From NCBI RefSeq assembly GCF_001882345.1, contig NZ_MINL01000001.1, forward strand, positions 2,972,419 through 3,036,418: 64,000 bases of DNA. The letters run 5' to 3'. The DNA is from Halomonas sp. QHL1 (lineage in GTDB: Bacteria > Pseudomonadota > Gammaproteobacteria > Pseudomonadales > Halomonadaceae). The notes under the pieces are model-generated. The model did not search any database. It was not told the origin of the DNA and saw only the letters and a list, made by a program, of their open reading frames with translations. Shown here in pieces: positions 9,786 through 17,636 of the stretch (positions within the stretch are counted from its first letter, which is position 1; each line of letters starts with the position of its first letter). Made by a program: the position numbers and the translations under genes.

Positions 9786-10272
9786 GGTTGAAATAGCTGA
9801 TACCCATACAAAGCATCGCCCAAATGAGCGCCTGAGCGGGGAGTAACCAAGCAGCCAGGGTCACCTCCGCCAGTAGCGCTCCACCGTAATAAGAGAGTGG
9901 GCCGCTAATGGCGCCACACAGCGCGGCTAGCAATGGATAGCGCCACAGCCATGCAAGCGAATGATAGACCAGCGTGGCAAACAGCGGCCAAAGCATCCAC
10001 AGCCACAGCGGTAGAAGCCCCAGCACCAGCGTTTGATCGTTAAAATCGAAGCCTCCCAGTAACTGCAAGCCGCCATCAATCACCAGTCCCAGCAGCGCAA
10101 ATCCGGCGATAAATCGCCACTCCCCGGGGCGCGCCCAGCGCCATAGGTGCCAGGCCAACAGGCTGGCCCCTGCTATGGCGGCAACCCATGAGCCGCCCAG
10201 CACGCACAGTAGCCAGCCAGCCTCAAAGCGCAGGGCATTCAACACCAGCGCCTGCCACTTGGGTGATGCCAT
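9763..10272 (-). CDS. DUF2878 integral membrane protein
   Basis: A 169-residue very hydrophobic protein with about five predicted membrane segments, rich in Trp and Leu, matching the DUF2878 family. Its ATG at 10272 immediately abuts the stop codon of the Cfa-like gene, so it is the last gene of a tightly packed operon. DUF2878 members commonly sit beside Cfa-like, DUF1365 and amine-oxidase-like genes. Its biochemical role is unknown; a membrane-lipid-related function is inferred from context. Confidence 0.75.
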   Translation of the reverse strand: MASPKWQALVLNALRFEAGWLLCVLGGSWVAAIAGASLLAWHLWRWARPGEWRFIAGFALLGLVIDGGLQLLGGFDFNDQTLVLGLLPLWLWMLWPLFATLVYHSLAWLWRYPLLAALCGAISGPLSYYGGALLAEVTLAAWLLPAQALIWAMLCMGISYFNPMKQKEQ

Positions 10273-11541
10273 TTAGAGCGCGCCGGTGAGCGGAATGGGT
10301 TTCGCCGCTGGTTTAGCCAGCAGTAGATGGCAGGTGCCAATGGAGCGCTCGATAAAGCCGCCCTCGCAGTAGCACAGGTAGTAGCGCCACATGCGGATAA
10401 AGCGCTCGTCGTAGCCCAATGTTCTCACCTGCTCCAGGCTGGCTTCAAAGCGGTGACGCCACTCCCGCAGGGTGCGCGCGTAATGCGGGCCAATTTCATC
10501 CAGTGCGACGATGTTCAGTGACGTTTTACGCATAACGCTGGTTAACATGGCGTGGTGCGAGGGCAAAAAGCCGCCAGGAAAAATGTAGCGCTTGATAAAA
10601 TCCATATCGCGTTTAGCTTCTTCAAAGCGCTGGTCGCGGATGGTGATGGCTTGTAGCATGGCCTGACCATCGTCGGTCAGCAGGCTGTCCAGTTTGTTGA
10701 GGTAGGTATCAAGATACTGATGCCCCACCGCCTCAATCATCTCCACCGAAATGAGACGGTCGTAGCGACCGGTCAATTCACGATAATCCTGTTTAAGCAG
10801 GGTGATTCTATCTTCTAACCCCTCTTCCCTAATACGCTGAGCGGTATGGGCGTGTTGCTCATCCGAGATAGTCGTGGTGGTGACGCGGCAGCCGCGGGTT
10901 TTGGCGGCGTGAATCGCTAGTCCTCCCCAGCCGGTCCCAATCTCTAGCAGGTGATGCTCGGGCTGTACGTCGAGCTTTTCCAGCATCAAATCGAGCTTAT
11001 AGGTCGAGGCCTCTTCCAAGCTGGCTTCCGGGTAGGGGAACACGGCGCTTGAATACATCCAGTGGTGACGATCTAAAAACGTAGAAAACAGATCGTTGCC
11101 GATATCGTAGTGGGCGGCAATATTGCGTTTCGAGCCGCTTAAACTGTTGCGCTGCAAGCGGTAGGCGGCGCCCAGTAACCAACGGGCGAAGCGGGCACTG
11201 CCGTTCTCCATTTTCGTATTTACCTGCTCAAGGTTAGCGGCGAACAGGCGCACCAGGGCGACCAGATCGTCGGCGTCCCAATCGCCATCCATGTAAGATT
11301 CGGCAGCCCCTACGGTGCCGCCAAAGGCAAGGCGCTTCCACGCGCGGGAGTGGCGAATCACCACGGTCACTTGCAGCGGGCCTTGTTGACCTAGGTGATG
11401 ACACTGATTGCCTTCAATCAGGGTGATACGGCCGCCGCGAAAGTCGTCCAGCTGGGCCATTAGGCGTGGCTTTAACCACTTGGTTAAGCGATCTTGCGCA
11501 ATGGGCTGAATATTGGGAGGCGTGGAACGCAGGGTCGTCAC
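10273..11541 (-). CDS. Cfa-like SAM-dependent lipid methyltransferase, altered active site
   Basis: A 422-residue member of the cyclopropane-fatty-acid synthase (Cfa) family. The SAM-binding loop is LLEIGTGWGG (198-207), the family segment AHYDIGNDLF is at 143-152, and CYCEGGF is near the C-terminus. Against E. coli Cfa bicarbonate-site residues (recalled alignment), Cys139 corresponds to Ser165 and His266 to Gln297; Glu270, Ile299 and Tyr354 match Glu239, Ile268 and Tyr317. Loss of Cys and His suggests the cyclopropane chemistry is changed or absent. Related cluster enzymes such as Rhodobacter UfaM methylate acyl chains en route to furan fatty acids. The start is GTG at 11541 and overlaps the DUF1365 stop by 4 bases (GTGA). 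I would not name it cfa without testing. Confidence 0.88.
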   Translation of the reverse strand: MTTLRSTPPNIQPIAQDRLTKWLKPRLMAQLDDFRGGRITLIEGNQCHHLGQQGPLQVTVVIRHSRAWKRLAFGGTVGAAESYMDGDWDADDLVALVRLFAANLEQVNTKMENGSARFARWLLGAAYRLQRNSLSGSKRNIAAHYDIGNDLFSTFLDRHHWMYSSAVFPYPEASLEEASTYKLDLMLEKLDVQPEHHLLEIGTGWGGLAIHAAKTRGCRVTTTTISDEQHAHTAQRIREEGLEDRITLLKQDYRELTGRYDRLISVEMIEAVGHQYLDTYLNKLDSLLTDDGQAMLQAITIRDQRFEEAKRDMDFIKRYIFPGGFLPSHHAMLTSVMRKTSLNIVALDEIGPHYARTLREWRHRFEASLEQVRTLGYDERFIRMWRYYLCYCEGGFIERSIGTCHLLLAKPAAKPIPLTGAL

Positions 11542-12335
11542 TTTGAAGTCTCCTTGCGCTTGGGGTGGTTATAAACGGGGACGCGCTTAAGCCACAGGCG
11601 AAGCGCTTCAAAATGAATGCCCGCAATGGTTTTCAGGCTCATCCATGGCTGGCGCGCCAAGGTTTTTAGCAACGCGCCACGGGTGGCGGGTGTGGCGTCA
11701 AGGGTTAAGGTGGCATCAAAATGGCACTGCTGATCCTGCCAGTTCTCCATGTGCAGAAAGAGCTTTTCGGCGGGGGCATTAAATTTCCAGCGATAGGTCA
11801 TCTCCATGGGGTTAAATGGCGAGACGTGAAGATCTTTATCGAAATGTGCTTGGTGGCTGTGGCGTGTTGGGTCCACCGCGCTGGCGTAGCGGGTGCGCTC
11901 ACGCCAGGGCATGTTGGTGACCTCACTTAATACGGCTGTCAGTCGGCCCAGATGGTCGTAGGCGTAGTAGACGGAAATAGGGTTAAACATGCAGCCCAGC
12001 GTGCGGAGCTGGGTAAGCACACAGATACGGCCATTAGGTGCACTGCCCAGTTGACGAATAAGCTCCTCGCGAACGGCGGTTTTTAGCGGGCGGTCAACCG
12101 GGCCTAGATAGTCTTCGCGGCGAAAGCTTGCCAATGCAGGGCGTCGAGCGCTAAAGCCGGGCACCTTATCGAATAGGTCGGGCAGTTCATCCAGATCCAA
12201 CCAGGCCATCCACAGCTGGTAACTAAAGGCGTGGGATGTGGGCGTAAAGCGCCGGTGGCGTAGGGTGCCACGATAAATACGCGAGCGTGGCTGGGTGGTT
12301 AGCCCAGCTGTCATTTCAGTCAGCATGCTAGCCAT
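11538..12335 (-). CDS. DUF1365 family protein
   Basis: A 265-residue protein of the DUF1365 family, recognised by the N-terminal stretch YRGTLRHRRFTP, the motif MFNPISVYYAYD and the central NMPWRERTRY. These genes nearly always occur between an amine-oxidase-like flavoprotein and a Cfa-like methyltransferase, as here. The start chosen is ATG at 12335, overlapping the upstream TGA by one base (TGATG) with GAGGGG before it. A role in modifying membrane acyl chains is suspected from context; the reaction is unknown. Confidence 0.85.
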   Translation of the reverse strand: MASMLTEMTAGLTTQPRSRIYRGTLRHRRFTPTSHAFSYQLWMAWLDLDELPDLFDKVPGFSARRPALASFRREDYLGPVDRPLKTAVREELIRQLGSAPNGRICVLTQLRTLGCMFNPISVYYAYDHLGRLTAVLSEVTNMPWRERTRYASAVDPTRHSHQAHFDKDLHVSPFNPMEMTYRWKFNAPAEKLFLHMENWQDQQCHFDATLTLDATPATRGALLKTLARQPWMSLKTIAGIHFEALRLWLKRVPVYNHPKRKETSK

Positions 12336-13702
12336 CAACCCAGCCCCTCGACACCTTGCGGTGATAGCAACTCATGGGCAGGCAGCGCGGAAGGATCTGC
12401 AGGCGGTGGGGCAGCTTCATCACAGCCTAATGCCTGCGCCACCCGTAGCGCACTCCACACGCCGTCTTCGTGGAAGCCGTTACGCCAATAGGCGCCGCAA
12501 AAGTGGGTGCGATGGGCCGTAGACGAAATGTCGGCGTGGCGCGCTTGAGCCGCTTGGCCTGCCAGGGTGAACTGGGGGTGTGCGTAAGTGTAGCGGCCCA
12601 GCACCTTGCTGGGATCGATGCTGGCACTGTCGTTCAGGGTCACGCAAAACGTGGTGTCACTCTCTATCCGTTGAAGGATATTCATAGCGTAAGTGACCGA
12701 TACCCGTGCTTCGCTATCGCGCTGGTCGAGGCGGTAATTCCAGCTCGCCCAGGCGCGCTTGCGGCGCGGCAGCAGGGCGGTGTCGGTATGCAGCACCACC
12801 TCGTTATCCTGGTAGGGCATGGCGCCGAGGATCGCTTGCTCGTCGCTGCTGGCGTCGCCCAGCATGGCCAGTGCCTGGTCGGCGTGGCAGGCGAGCACTA
12901 CTTGGTCAAAGCGCTGGGTGCCGGAGGGCGTGGTAATACTGACGCCGGTGCTGTTGCGGGTGATCCGGGTGACCGGTGTATTGAGGTGAATGCGCGATGC
13001 ATAGGGCGCCGTCAGGCTGGGGATATAGCTTTTCGAACCGCCCACCAGGGTGTGCCACTGAGGGCGGTGGTTGACCGATAGCAGGCCGTGATTACGGAAA
13101 AAACGCACAAAAAACGCCAGCGGGAAGGCGCGTAAATCACTGATGCTGGCCGACCAGATGGCGGCCCCCATGGGCAGTAAGTAGCGCTGCTGAAAATCGC
13201 GGTTGTAGCGGTTACGGTCTAAATATTCACCCAGGGTCATATGCTCGGGGAGCTGTTGGCTCTCCAGCGCTTGGGTGGCCTGCTTGTTAAAGCGCAGAAT
13301 GTCTCCCAGCAGGCGGTAAAAAGAGGGGTTAAATAAATTGCGTCGTTGGGCAAACAGCGAGCCTAAGGTATGCCCGTTGTACTCAAAGTCCCGCGCTGTC
13401 TCATGTACCGAGAAGCTCATTTCGGTGGCTTGTGAGGCGACGCCCAGGGTGGCCAGCAGGCGCTGAAAATGCGGATAGGTCCAGTCGTTAAAGACTATAA
13501 AGCCGGTATCGATAGCGTAGGCGTGCCCCTCAACGTCCACATCCATGGTGGCGGTGTGGCCACCCAGGCGTGAATCCGCTTCAAACAGCGTGACCTCATG
13601 CTGGGCGGAGAGGTACCAACCGGCTGCCATGCCGCTAATACCGCTGCCAATAATGGCAATACGTTGTGACGCTCCAGAGCTTTGTGATGCCATGGCGCTC
13701 AT
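12335..13702 (-). CDS. FAD-dependent amine-oxidase-like protein
   Basis: A 455-residue flavoprotein with an N-terminal dinucleotide-binding motif IIGSGISGMAAGW (residues 17-29) and the following acidic FEADSRLGG. A second flavin-contact stretch lies near the C-terminus (FCGAYWRNGFHEDGVWSAL). It belongs to the protoporphyrinogen-oxidase/phytoene-desaturase/amine-oxidase superfamily. In Rhodobacter a flavoprotein of this kind (UfaD type) acts with a Cfa-like methyltransferase in furan fatty-acid formation; whether that holds here is inference. Its ATG overlaps the SDR stop (ATGA) and its stop overlaps the DUF1365 start, so it is coupled at both ends. Confidence 0.87.
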   Translation of the reverse strand: MSAMASQSSGASQRIAIIGSGISGMAAGWYLSAQHEVTLFEADSRLGGHTATMDVDVEGHAYAIDTGFIVFNDWTYPHFQRLLATLGVASQATEMSFSVHETARDFEYNGHTLGSLFAQRRNLFNPSFYRLLGDILRFNKQATQALESQQLPEHMTLGEYLDRNRYNRDFQQRYLLPMGAAIWSASISDLRAFPLAFFVRFFRNHGLLSVNHRPQWHTLVGGSKSYIPSLTAPYASRIHLNTPVTRITRNSTGVSITTPSGTQRFDQVVLACHADQALAMLGDASSDEQAILGAMPYQDNEVVLHTDTALLPRRKRAWASWNYRLDQRDSEARVSVTYAMNILQRIESDTTFCVTLNDSASIDPSKVLGRYTYAHPQFTLAGQAAQARHADISSTAHRTHFCGAYWRNGFHEDGVWSALRVAQALGCDEAAPPPADPSALPAHELLSPQGVEGLG

Positions 13703-14484
13703 GACGACTCCTTTTGGCTGCGAGTCATGCGCAGGCCCACTTGGCGGCGCAGAGCGGGGGGCAAAATACCCAGTAATTTAACCAGATAGGTAAACCGGCG
13801 TGGGAAGTGGATGTCCAGACGCCCCTTCACCAGCCCCGCGATAATGGCATCGGCGGCTTGCTCTGCAGTCACCTGCATCGGCATAGGGAAGTCGTTACGT
13901 TCGGTGAGCGGCGTTTTCACAAAGCCGGGATGGATCAGGCTGACCTCAATGCCCTCCTGATCAAGGTCTAAGCGCAGCGACTCCAAAAAGTAACTCACTG
14001 CGGCTTTAGACGCCCCATAGGCTTCCGCACGGGGTAGCGGTAAATAGGCCGAAGCGCTGGAGGTAGCGGCTAACCGAGCCGGAAGGCCCTCTTTGCGCGC
14101 TGCGCGCAGCAGCGGCAGTGCGGCTTCGACGCCGTACAAAGTGCCGAACAGGTTAGGTTTGAAAACGCGTTCGACTAAATCCATATCGAACTGCTGAGCA
14201 TTCAGGTATTCACAGGTGCCGGCGTTAAAGAGCGCCAAGTTTAGCGCCCCGAGCTGGTCGCGGATGTCGTTACCTGCCTTGAGCACTGCCTGCCGGTCGC
14301 TGATATCCAACGGGAGAGGGTGGGCATTGGGGTGGCCATGGCACAACCCTTCAAGAGCTTCAGCGTTGCGTGCGCTAAGCACCACCTGATGGCCTTGGGC
14401 GATAAATTTGCTCGCCAATGCCTCACCAATACCTGATGTGGCACCGGTTAACCAAATGCGTTGGGGCGTTTCCCATGTACTCAT
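13699..14484 (-). CDS. short-chain dehydrogenase/reductase
   Basis: A 261-residue classical SDR. The NAD(P) motif TGATSGIGEA is at about residues 13-22, NNAG is represented by FNAG, and the active-site pair YGASK is present with an upstream Ser cluster (TSSASAY). It would reduce or oxidise a carbonyl/alcohol using NAD(P)H; the substrate is unknown. The start at 14484 is chosen over a longer frame reaching 14532 because AGGAGG lies seven bases upstream. It is the first gene of the coupled run SDR, amine oxidase, DUF1365, Cfa-like, DUF2878. Confidence 0.88.
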   Translation of the reverse strand: MSTWETPQRIWLTGATSGIGEALASKFIAQGHQVVLSARNAEALEGLCHGHPNAHPLPLDISDRQAVLKAGNDIRDQLGALNLALFNAGTCEYLNAQQFDMDLVERVFKPNLFGTLYGVEAALPLLRAARKEGLPARLAATSSASAYLPLPRAEAYGASKAAVSYFLESLRLDLDQEGIEVSLIHPGFVKTPLTERNDFPMPMQVTAEQAADAIIAGLVKGRLDIHFPRRFTYLVKLLGILPPALRRQVGLRMTRSQKESS

Positions 14485-14548
14485 CAAGCCTCCTAGTGCG
14501 CCCCGCCGTGATGTTAAAACCATGATGTTCAAACCAGGGTGTTAAAAC

Positions 14549-14980
14549 CTAGGCGAGGCGTTTTTTTAACCAGCGAATGGCGCTGCCCATCAGCGGCAAC
14601 TGCTCGTAGAGCATGGCGCCCGCATCAAAGTAATCGCGATGGCGCTGAACGCGCCCGTCATCAGCAAAAGTAAGCGCACTACAGCCTTCAACCTCTATAG
14701 GTTTGCCACCTGCCAAGCGCGGATGGATAAACGTCATGGTCCAGGTAACGAACGCTTGCTGACCCTGTAACTGCCGAGCGTGATAACGGAAATGGCACTG
14801 CTCAACATTTTCATACATGGTTGAAAAATAGCGCTGTAACGCTTCGCGGCCTTCGATCTTATGCAGCGGATCGCTAAAAACAATATCATCAGTATATACC
14901 TCGTATAGTTTTTCTGTACAGGTATTGTCTAGTTTATTGAAAAAGGCGCAGAACGCCTCTAACGCCGCAGGCTCAGCCAT
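14549..14980 (-). CDS. SnoaL/NTF2-like protein of the light-response cluster
   Basis: A 143-residue protein with the NTF2/SnoaL-like fold signature (YTDDIVFSDPLHKIEGREAL, then WTMTFIHPRL and a late RDYFDAG). Such proteins are conserved members of photolyase/Cfa-like clusters but have no assigned reaction. ATG at 14980 is preceded by AAAGGAAAC. The first 40 codons are unusually AT-rich relative to the rest and contain a CTGTACAG palindrome (14914-14921). That is odd for coding sequence here and might double as a regulatory site for the SDR operon downstream. Confidence 0.82.
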   Translation of the reverse strand: MAEPAALEAFCAFFNKLDNTCTEKLYEVYTDDIVFSDPLHKIEGREALQRYFSTMYENVEQCHFRYHARQLQGQQAFVTWTMTFIHPRLAGGKPIEVEGCSALTFADDGRVQRHRDYFDAGAMLYEQLPLMGSAIRWLKKRLA

Positions 14981-15013
14981 GACGGTTTCCTTTAGCAGTT
15001 GCTAGCAACAGGT

Positions 15014-16441
15014 TTATTTAGATAGCGATTTAAACGCCTCTAAGGCGCGCTGGCGTGCCGCTTTGTGGTCGACAATAGGCGCAGGGTAGTCGACATCGGT
15101 GAGTAGATCTTGCTGCGGCGCATGGCGCGCTTTAGCGGGCAATTTGGCCAGCTCAGGCAGCCAGAGGGCAATAAACTCACCTTCAGCGTCAAAACGAGTG
15201 GATTGGGTGGTGGGGTTAAAAATGCGAAAGTAAGGGGCGGCATCGGTACCCGTTGAGGCTGCCCACTGCCAGCCGCCGTTGTTGGCGCAGAATTCGCCGT
15301 CAACTAGGTGGCGCATAAAAAAGGCTTCGCCGCGGCGCCAATCAATCAGCAGGTGCTTACTTAAAAACATTGCCGTGATCATGCGCAGCCGGTTATGCAT
15401 CCACCCGGTCGTCACTAACTGTCGCATGGCAGCATCAACAATGGGGTAGCCCGTTCGACCCTCACACCAAGCTTGAAAGCCTTCGTCATCGTCGCGCCAC
15501 GCTAACTGTTTAGTGTGTTCTTGAAAGGGTTGGTAGCGACACACTTGAGGAAAACCCACCGCTACGTGCTGATAAAATTCCCGCCAGACCAGCTCGTTGA
15601 CCCAGGTCGTAAGGCCGATATCGCCATCGGCTAAATCCCCGCCATTCTCAGCCATCACTGCTTGTAAACACTGACGATGGGAGATCATGCCGAGCGCCAG
15701 GTAGGGCGATAGTTCGCTGGTGCCGCGAACCTTAGGTAGGTCGCGCTGGGCGTTATAGTGTCGACCACGAAAGCGCAGAAAGCGCGCCAAGTTATCCGCC
15801 GCGGCATTTTCACCGGCAGGCCATAGCTGCCCATCAATAGGGAAGCTATCAAGCTTGGGTAGTTCAGGCAGCGAGTCGCTTTGGATATCCAGCGCCGCTT
15901 GTACCGGTGGCGTCGCGCGCAGCGCCAACTGGTCAGCGCTGACCTGTTTGTGCCATGCCTTGGAGAACGGCGTAAATACCCCGTAGTAGTCGCCTTTGCC
16001 GGTTAGCAGGCTGCCGGGGGCAAAGGCTACAGCGTCGTGGTAGCCATGGGCGGTAATACCGGCCTGTTTAAAGGTGTCTTGCACAGCGTGGTCGCGGCGG
16101 CGCTCATTGAGCGCGTACTCGTAATTGAAGTGCAACTGCTCAACATCATATTCGCGAGCGATCTTGAGCAGCGCCTCGGGGGCCTGGTCATAGCGTTCAA
16201 TATCGCGATGCAGCAGCGGAATATTCAAACCGTTGAGCGCTGTTTTGACGGCAGCAACACCCCGCGCCCAAAAATCCAGCTTATTAGCGCCGTGGCCATG
16301 GGCTTGCCACTGGGGAATGCTGCGCAGAAACACCGCTATCACAGGGCCCTTAGCCGCAGCGGCGGCGAGGGCGCTGTTGTCGTCAATGCGCAGGTCGCTG
16401 CGCAGCCAAACCAACTGACGTTTCATAGACTTATCTGTCAT
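15014..16441 (-). CDS. phrB: class I deoxyribodipyrimidine photolyase
   Basis: A 475-residue flavoprotein that uses blue light to split cyclobutane pyrimidine dimers. The N-terminal antenna domain starts MKRQLVWLRSDLRIDDN. The C-terminal FAD domain shows TGYPIVDAAMRQL, GWMHNRLRM and NNGGWQWAASTGTDA, all hallmarks of class I photolyases, and the length matches E. coli PhrB (472). The start at 16441 (MTDKSMKRQ) is chosen because AGGAG lies just upstream; the longer frame to 16459 has none. An intrinsic terminator ends only 17 bases before this start codon, so expression needs readthrough or a promoter inside merR. Confidence 0.96.
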   Translation of the reverse strand: MTDKSMKRQLVWLRSDLRIDDNSALAAAAAKGPVIAVFLRSIPQWQAHGHGANKLDFWARGVAAVKTALNGLNIPLLHRDIERYDQAPEALLKIAREYDVEQLHFNYEYALNERRRDHAVQDTFKQAGITAHGYHDAVAFAPGSLLTGKGDYYGVFTPFSKAWHKQVSADQLALRATPPVQAALDIQSDSLPELPKLDSFPIDGQLWPAGENAAADNLARFLRFRGRHYNAQRDLPKVRGTSELSPYLALGMISHRQCLQAVMAENGGDLADGDIGLTTWVNELVWREFYQHVAVGFPQVCRYQPFQEHTKQLAWRDDDEGFQAWCEGRTGYPIVDAAMRQLVTTGWMHNRLRMITAMFLSKHLLIDWRRGEAFFMRHLVDGEFCANNGGWQWAASTGTDAAPYFRIFNPTTQSTRFDAEGEFIALWLPELAKLPAKARHAPQQDLLTDVDYPAPIVDHKAARQRALEAFKSLSK

Positions 16442-16457
16442 GGGGCTCCTGCGGCAC

Positions 16458-16492
16458 AAAAAAATGGCCGGTCACCGGAGGGCGAACGGCCA
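16458..16492 (-). terminator. intrinsic terminator between the MerR gene and photolyase
   Basis: Read on the minus strand: stem TGGCCG/CGGCCA with an inner TCGCC/GGTGA helix and CTCC loop, one T/C mismatch between them, followed by seven Ts (16464-16458). It lies directly upstream of the phr ribosome-binding site and would end merR transcripts or attenuate readthrough into phr. Confidence 0.8.
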
Positions 16493-16509
16493 GGATAAAA
16501 GCGCGCTGG

Positions 16510-17472
16510 TTAGAGTACGCCAGACTCGCGTAATAGTGGGCGCAAGCGGGCAATCGCCTGAGGTAGGTCATCGCCCAGCATGTGTACCGGTCCATCGCGC
16601 AAATCGTTTTCGCGCAAACGAGCCACTTCGCCGCATACGCCGATGGGCACGTTAAGCGCCTCGGCTGCTTTAGGCAGCGCTTGGTTAATATAGCTATCGC
16701 TCTCCCGCTGGCCGCTAGAGAGCAGCACCATGGATGAGTGCAACCGCGCCACTGCCTGGGGGAGATCCTCCAGCGGCAGTGAGTGGTCAAGCATTTGCAC
16801 TCGGTAGCCCTGTTCACTGGCCATCAGCGCCGCCATCAGTACCCACAGCGGGCCGGGATCATCGGGCATGGCGTTGAGCAGAATCAGCGGGCCACGCGTG
16901 GCCTGGTTGGCATAGTGCAAACGGATGCCGACCTGGCTGCGCAGGAACGCTTCCAGAGTGCGGCGAACCAACTGATCCGCTTGAACGGCCCACTTGGCCT
17001 CTAAGGTCAAGATAACCGGTTGCCATAGCTCATTAATGGCAACGCTCAGCGGGTAGAGCGCCAAACTCTGGTGATAAAACGCTTCCAGCTTGGGAAGATC
17101 CAACGCTTCGATGATGGCTTGCAGCTGCAGGCGTTGGCTCGCCCAGTCACCGGCATCGGGTGTCGGGGCTTCAATTGTTTCTGGCTGGTCAAGCAAGTCG
17201 GCGACTTGACTGACCGGCACACCACGATTGAGCCACTGCAGGATGCGTTCGATGCGGGTGATGTCATCCTGAGCGTAAAGACGATGGCCTTTCGGCGTGC
17301 GCTGGGGGCGAATTAGCCCGTAGCGTCGTTCCCAGGCGCGTAGCGTGACCGAATTCACCCCTGTTAAGCGAGAAACCTCGCGTATCGGATAGAGTGGCGT
17401 ATCGGGTGGGTGGGTCGCCTTCAGACTCATGGGCGCCAGTACCTCGTCGGTAACTGCAGCGCGGCGCTGCAT
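16510..17472 (-). CDS. LitR/CarH-type MerR regulator with degenerate B12-binding domain
   Basis: A 320-residue repressor-type regulator. The MerR winged helix is at residues 27-96 (YPIREVSRLTGVN, LRAWERRYGL, RPQRTPKGHRLY). It is followed by a helical bundle (about 115-190) and a Rossmann-like cobalamin-binding domain (195-315). In CarH/LitR adenosylcobalamin is held by Wx9EH and by DxHxxG. Here Trp161 is kept, but EH reads RT (171-172), and the second motif reads DPGPLW (205-210), so the cobalt-ligand His is absent. This fits the class of LitR proteins described in Pseudomonas that do not use B12 and partner with LOV photoreceptors. It probably controls this cluster. ATG at 17472 lacks a strong ribosome-binding site, so the exact start is uncertain. 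Confidence 0.88.
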   Translation of the reverse strand: MQRRAAVTDEVLAPMSLKATHPPDTPLYPIREVSRLTGVNSVTLRAWERRYGLIRPQRTPKGHRLYAQDDITRIERILQWLNRGVPVSQVADLLDQPETIEAPTPDAGDWASQRLQLQAIIEALDLPKLEAFYHQSLALYPLSVAINELWQPVILTLEAKWAVQADQLVRRTLEAFLRSQVGIRLHYANQATRGPLILLNAMPDDPGPLWVLMAALMASEQGYRVQMLDHSLPLEDLPQAVARLHSSMVLLSSGQRESDSYINQALPKAAEALNVPIGVCGEVARLRENDLRDGPVHMLGDDLPQAIARLRPLLRESGVL

Positions 17473-17569
17473 GGACTTGTCATTGTTCGCCGCGGCGAAG
17501 GTGATTCATATTCCATTTAAAGATGGCCTGATTTAAAAACTAAACATTAGCACGATACTGTATGCCCAT

Positions 17570-17597
17570 TTGTACAACTTGTCGCTACCCGGTACAA
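17570..17597. promoter_or_regulatory. candidate regulator-binding sites upstream of merR
   Basis: A perfect palindrome TTGTACAA (17570-17577) is followed by a TTGT-N11-ACAA pair (17579-17597), upstream of the merR start at 17472. A similar TTGT-N13-ACAA element occurs upstream of the adjacent flavoprotein gene. Assignment to the MerR/LitR protein is a guess from location and similarity of half-sites. Confidence 0.3.
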
Positions 17598-17636
17598 CCT
17601 TTATAGGAATCCTTCTTAATCATTTAAGCCCCGTGC

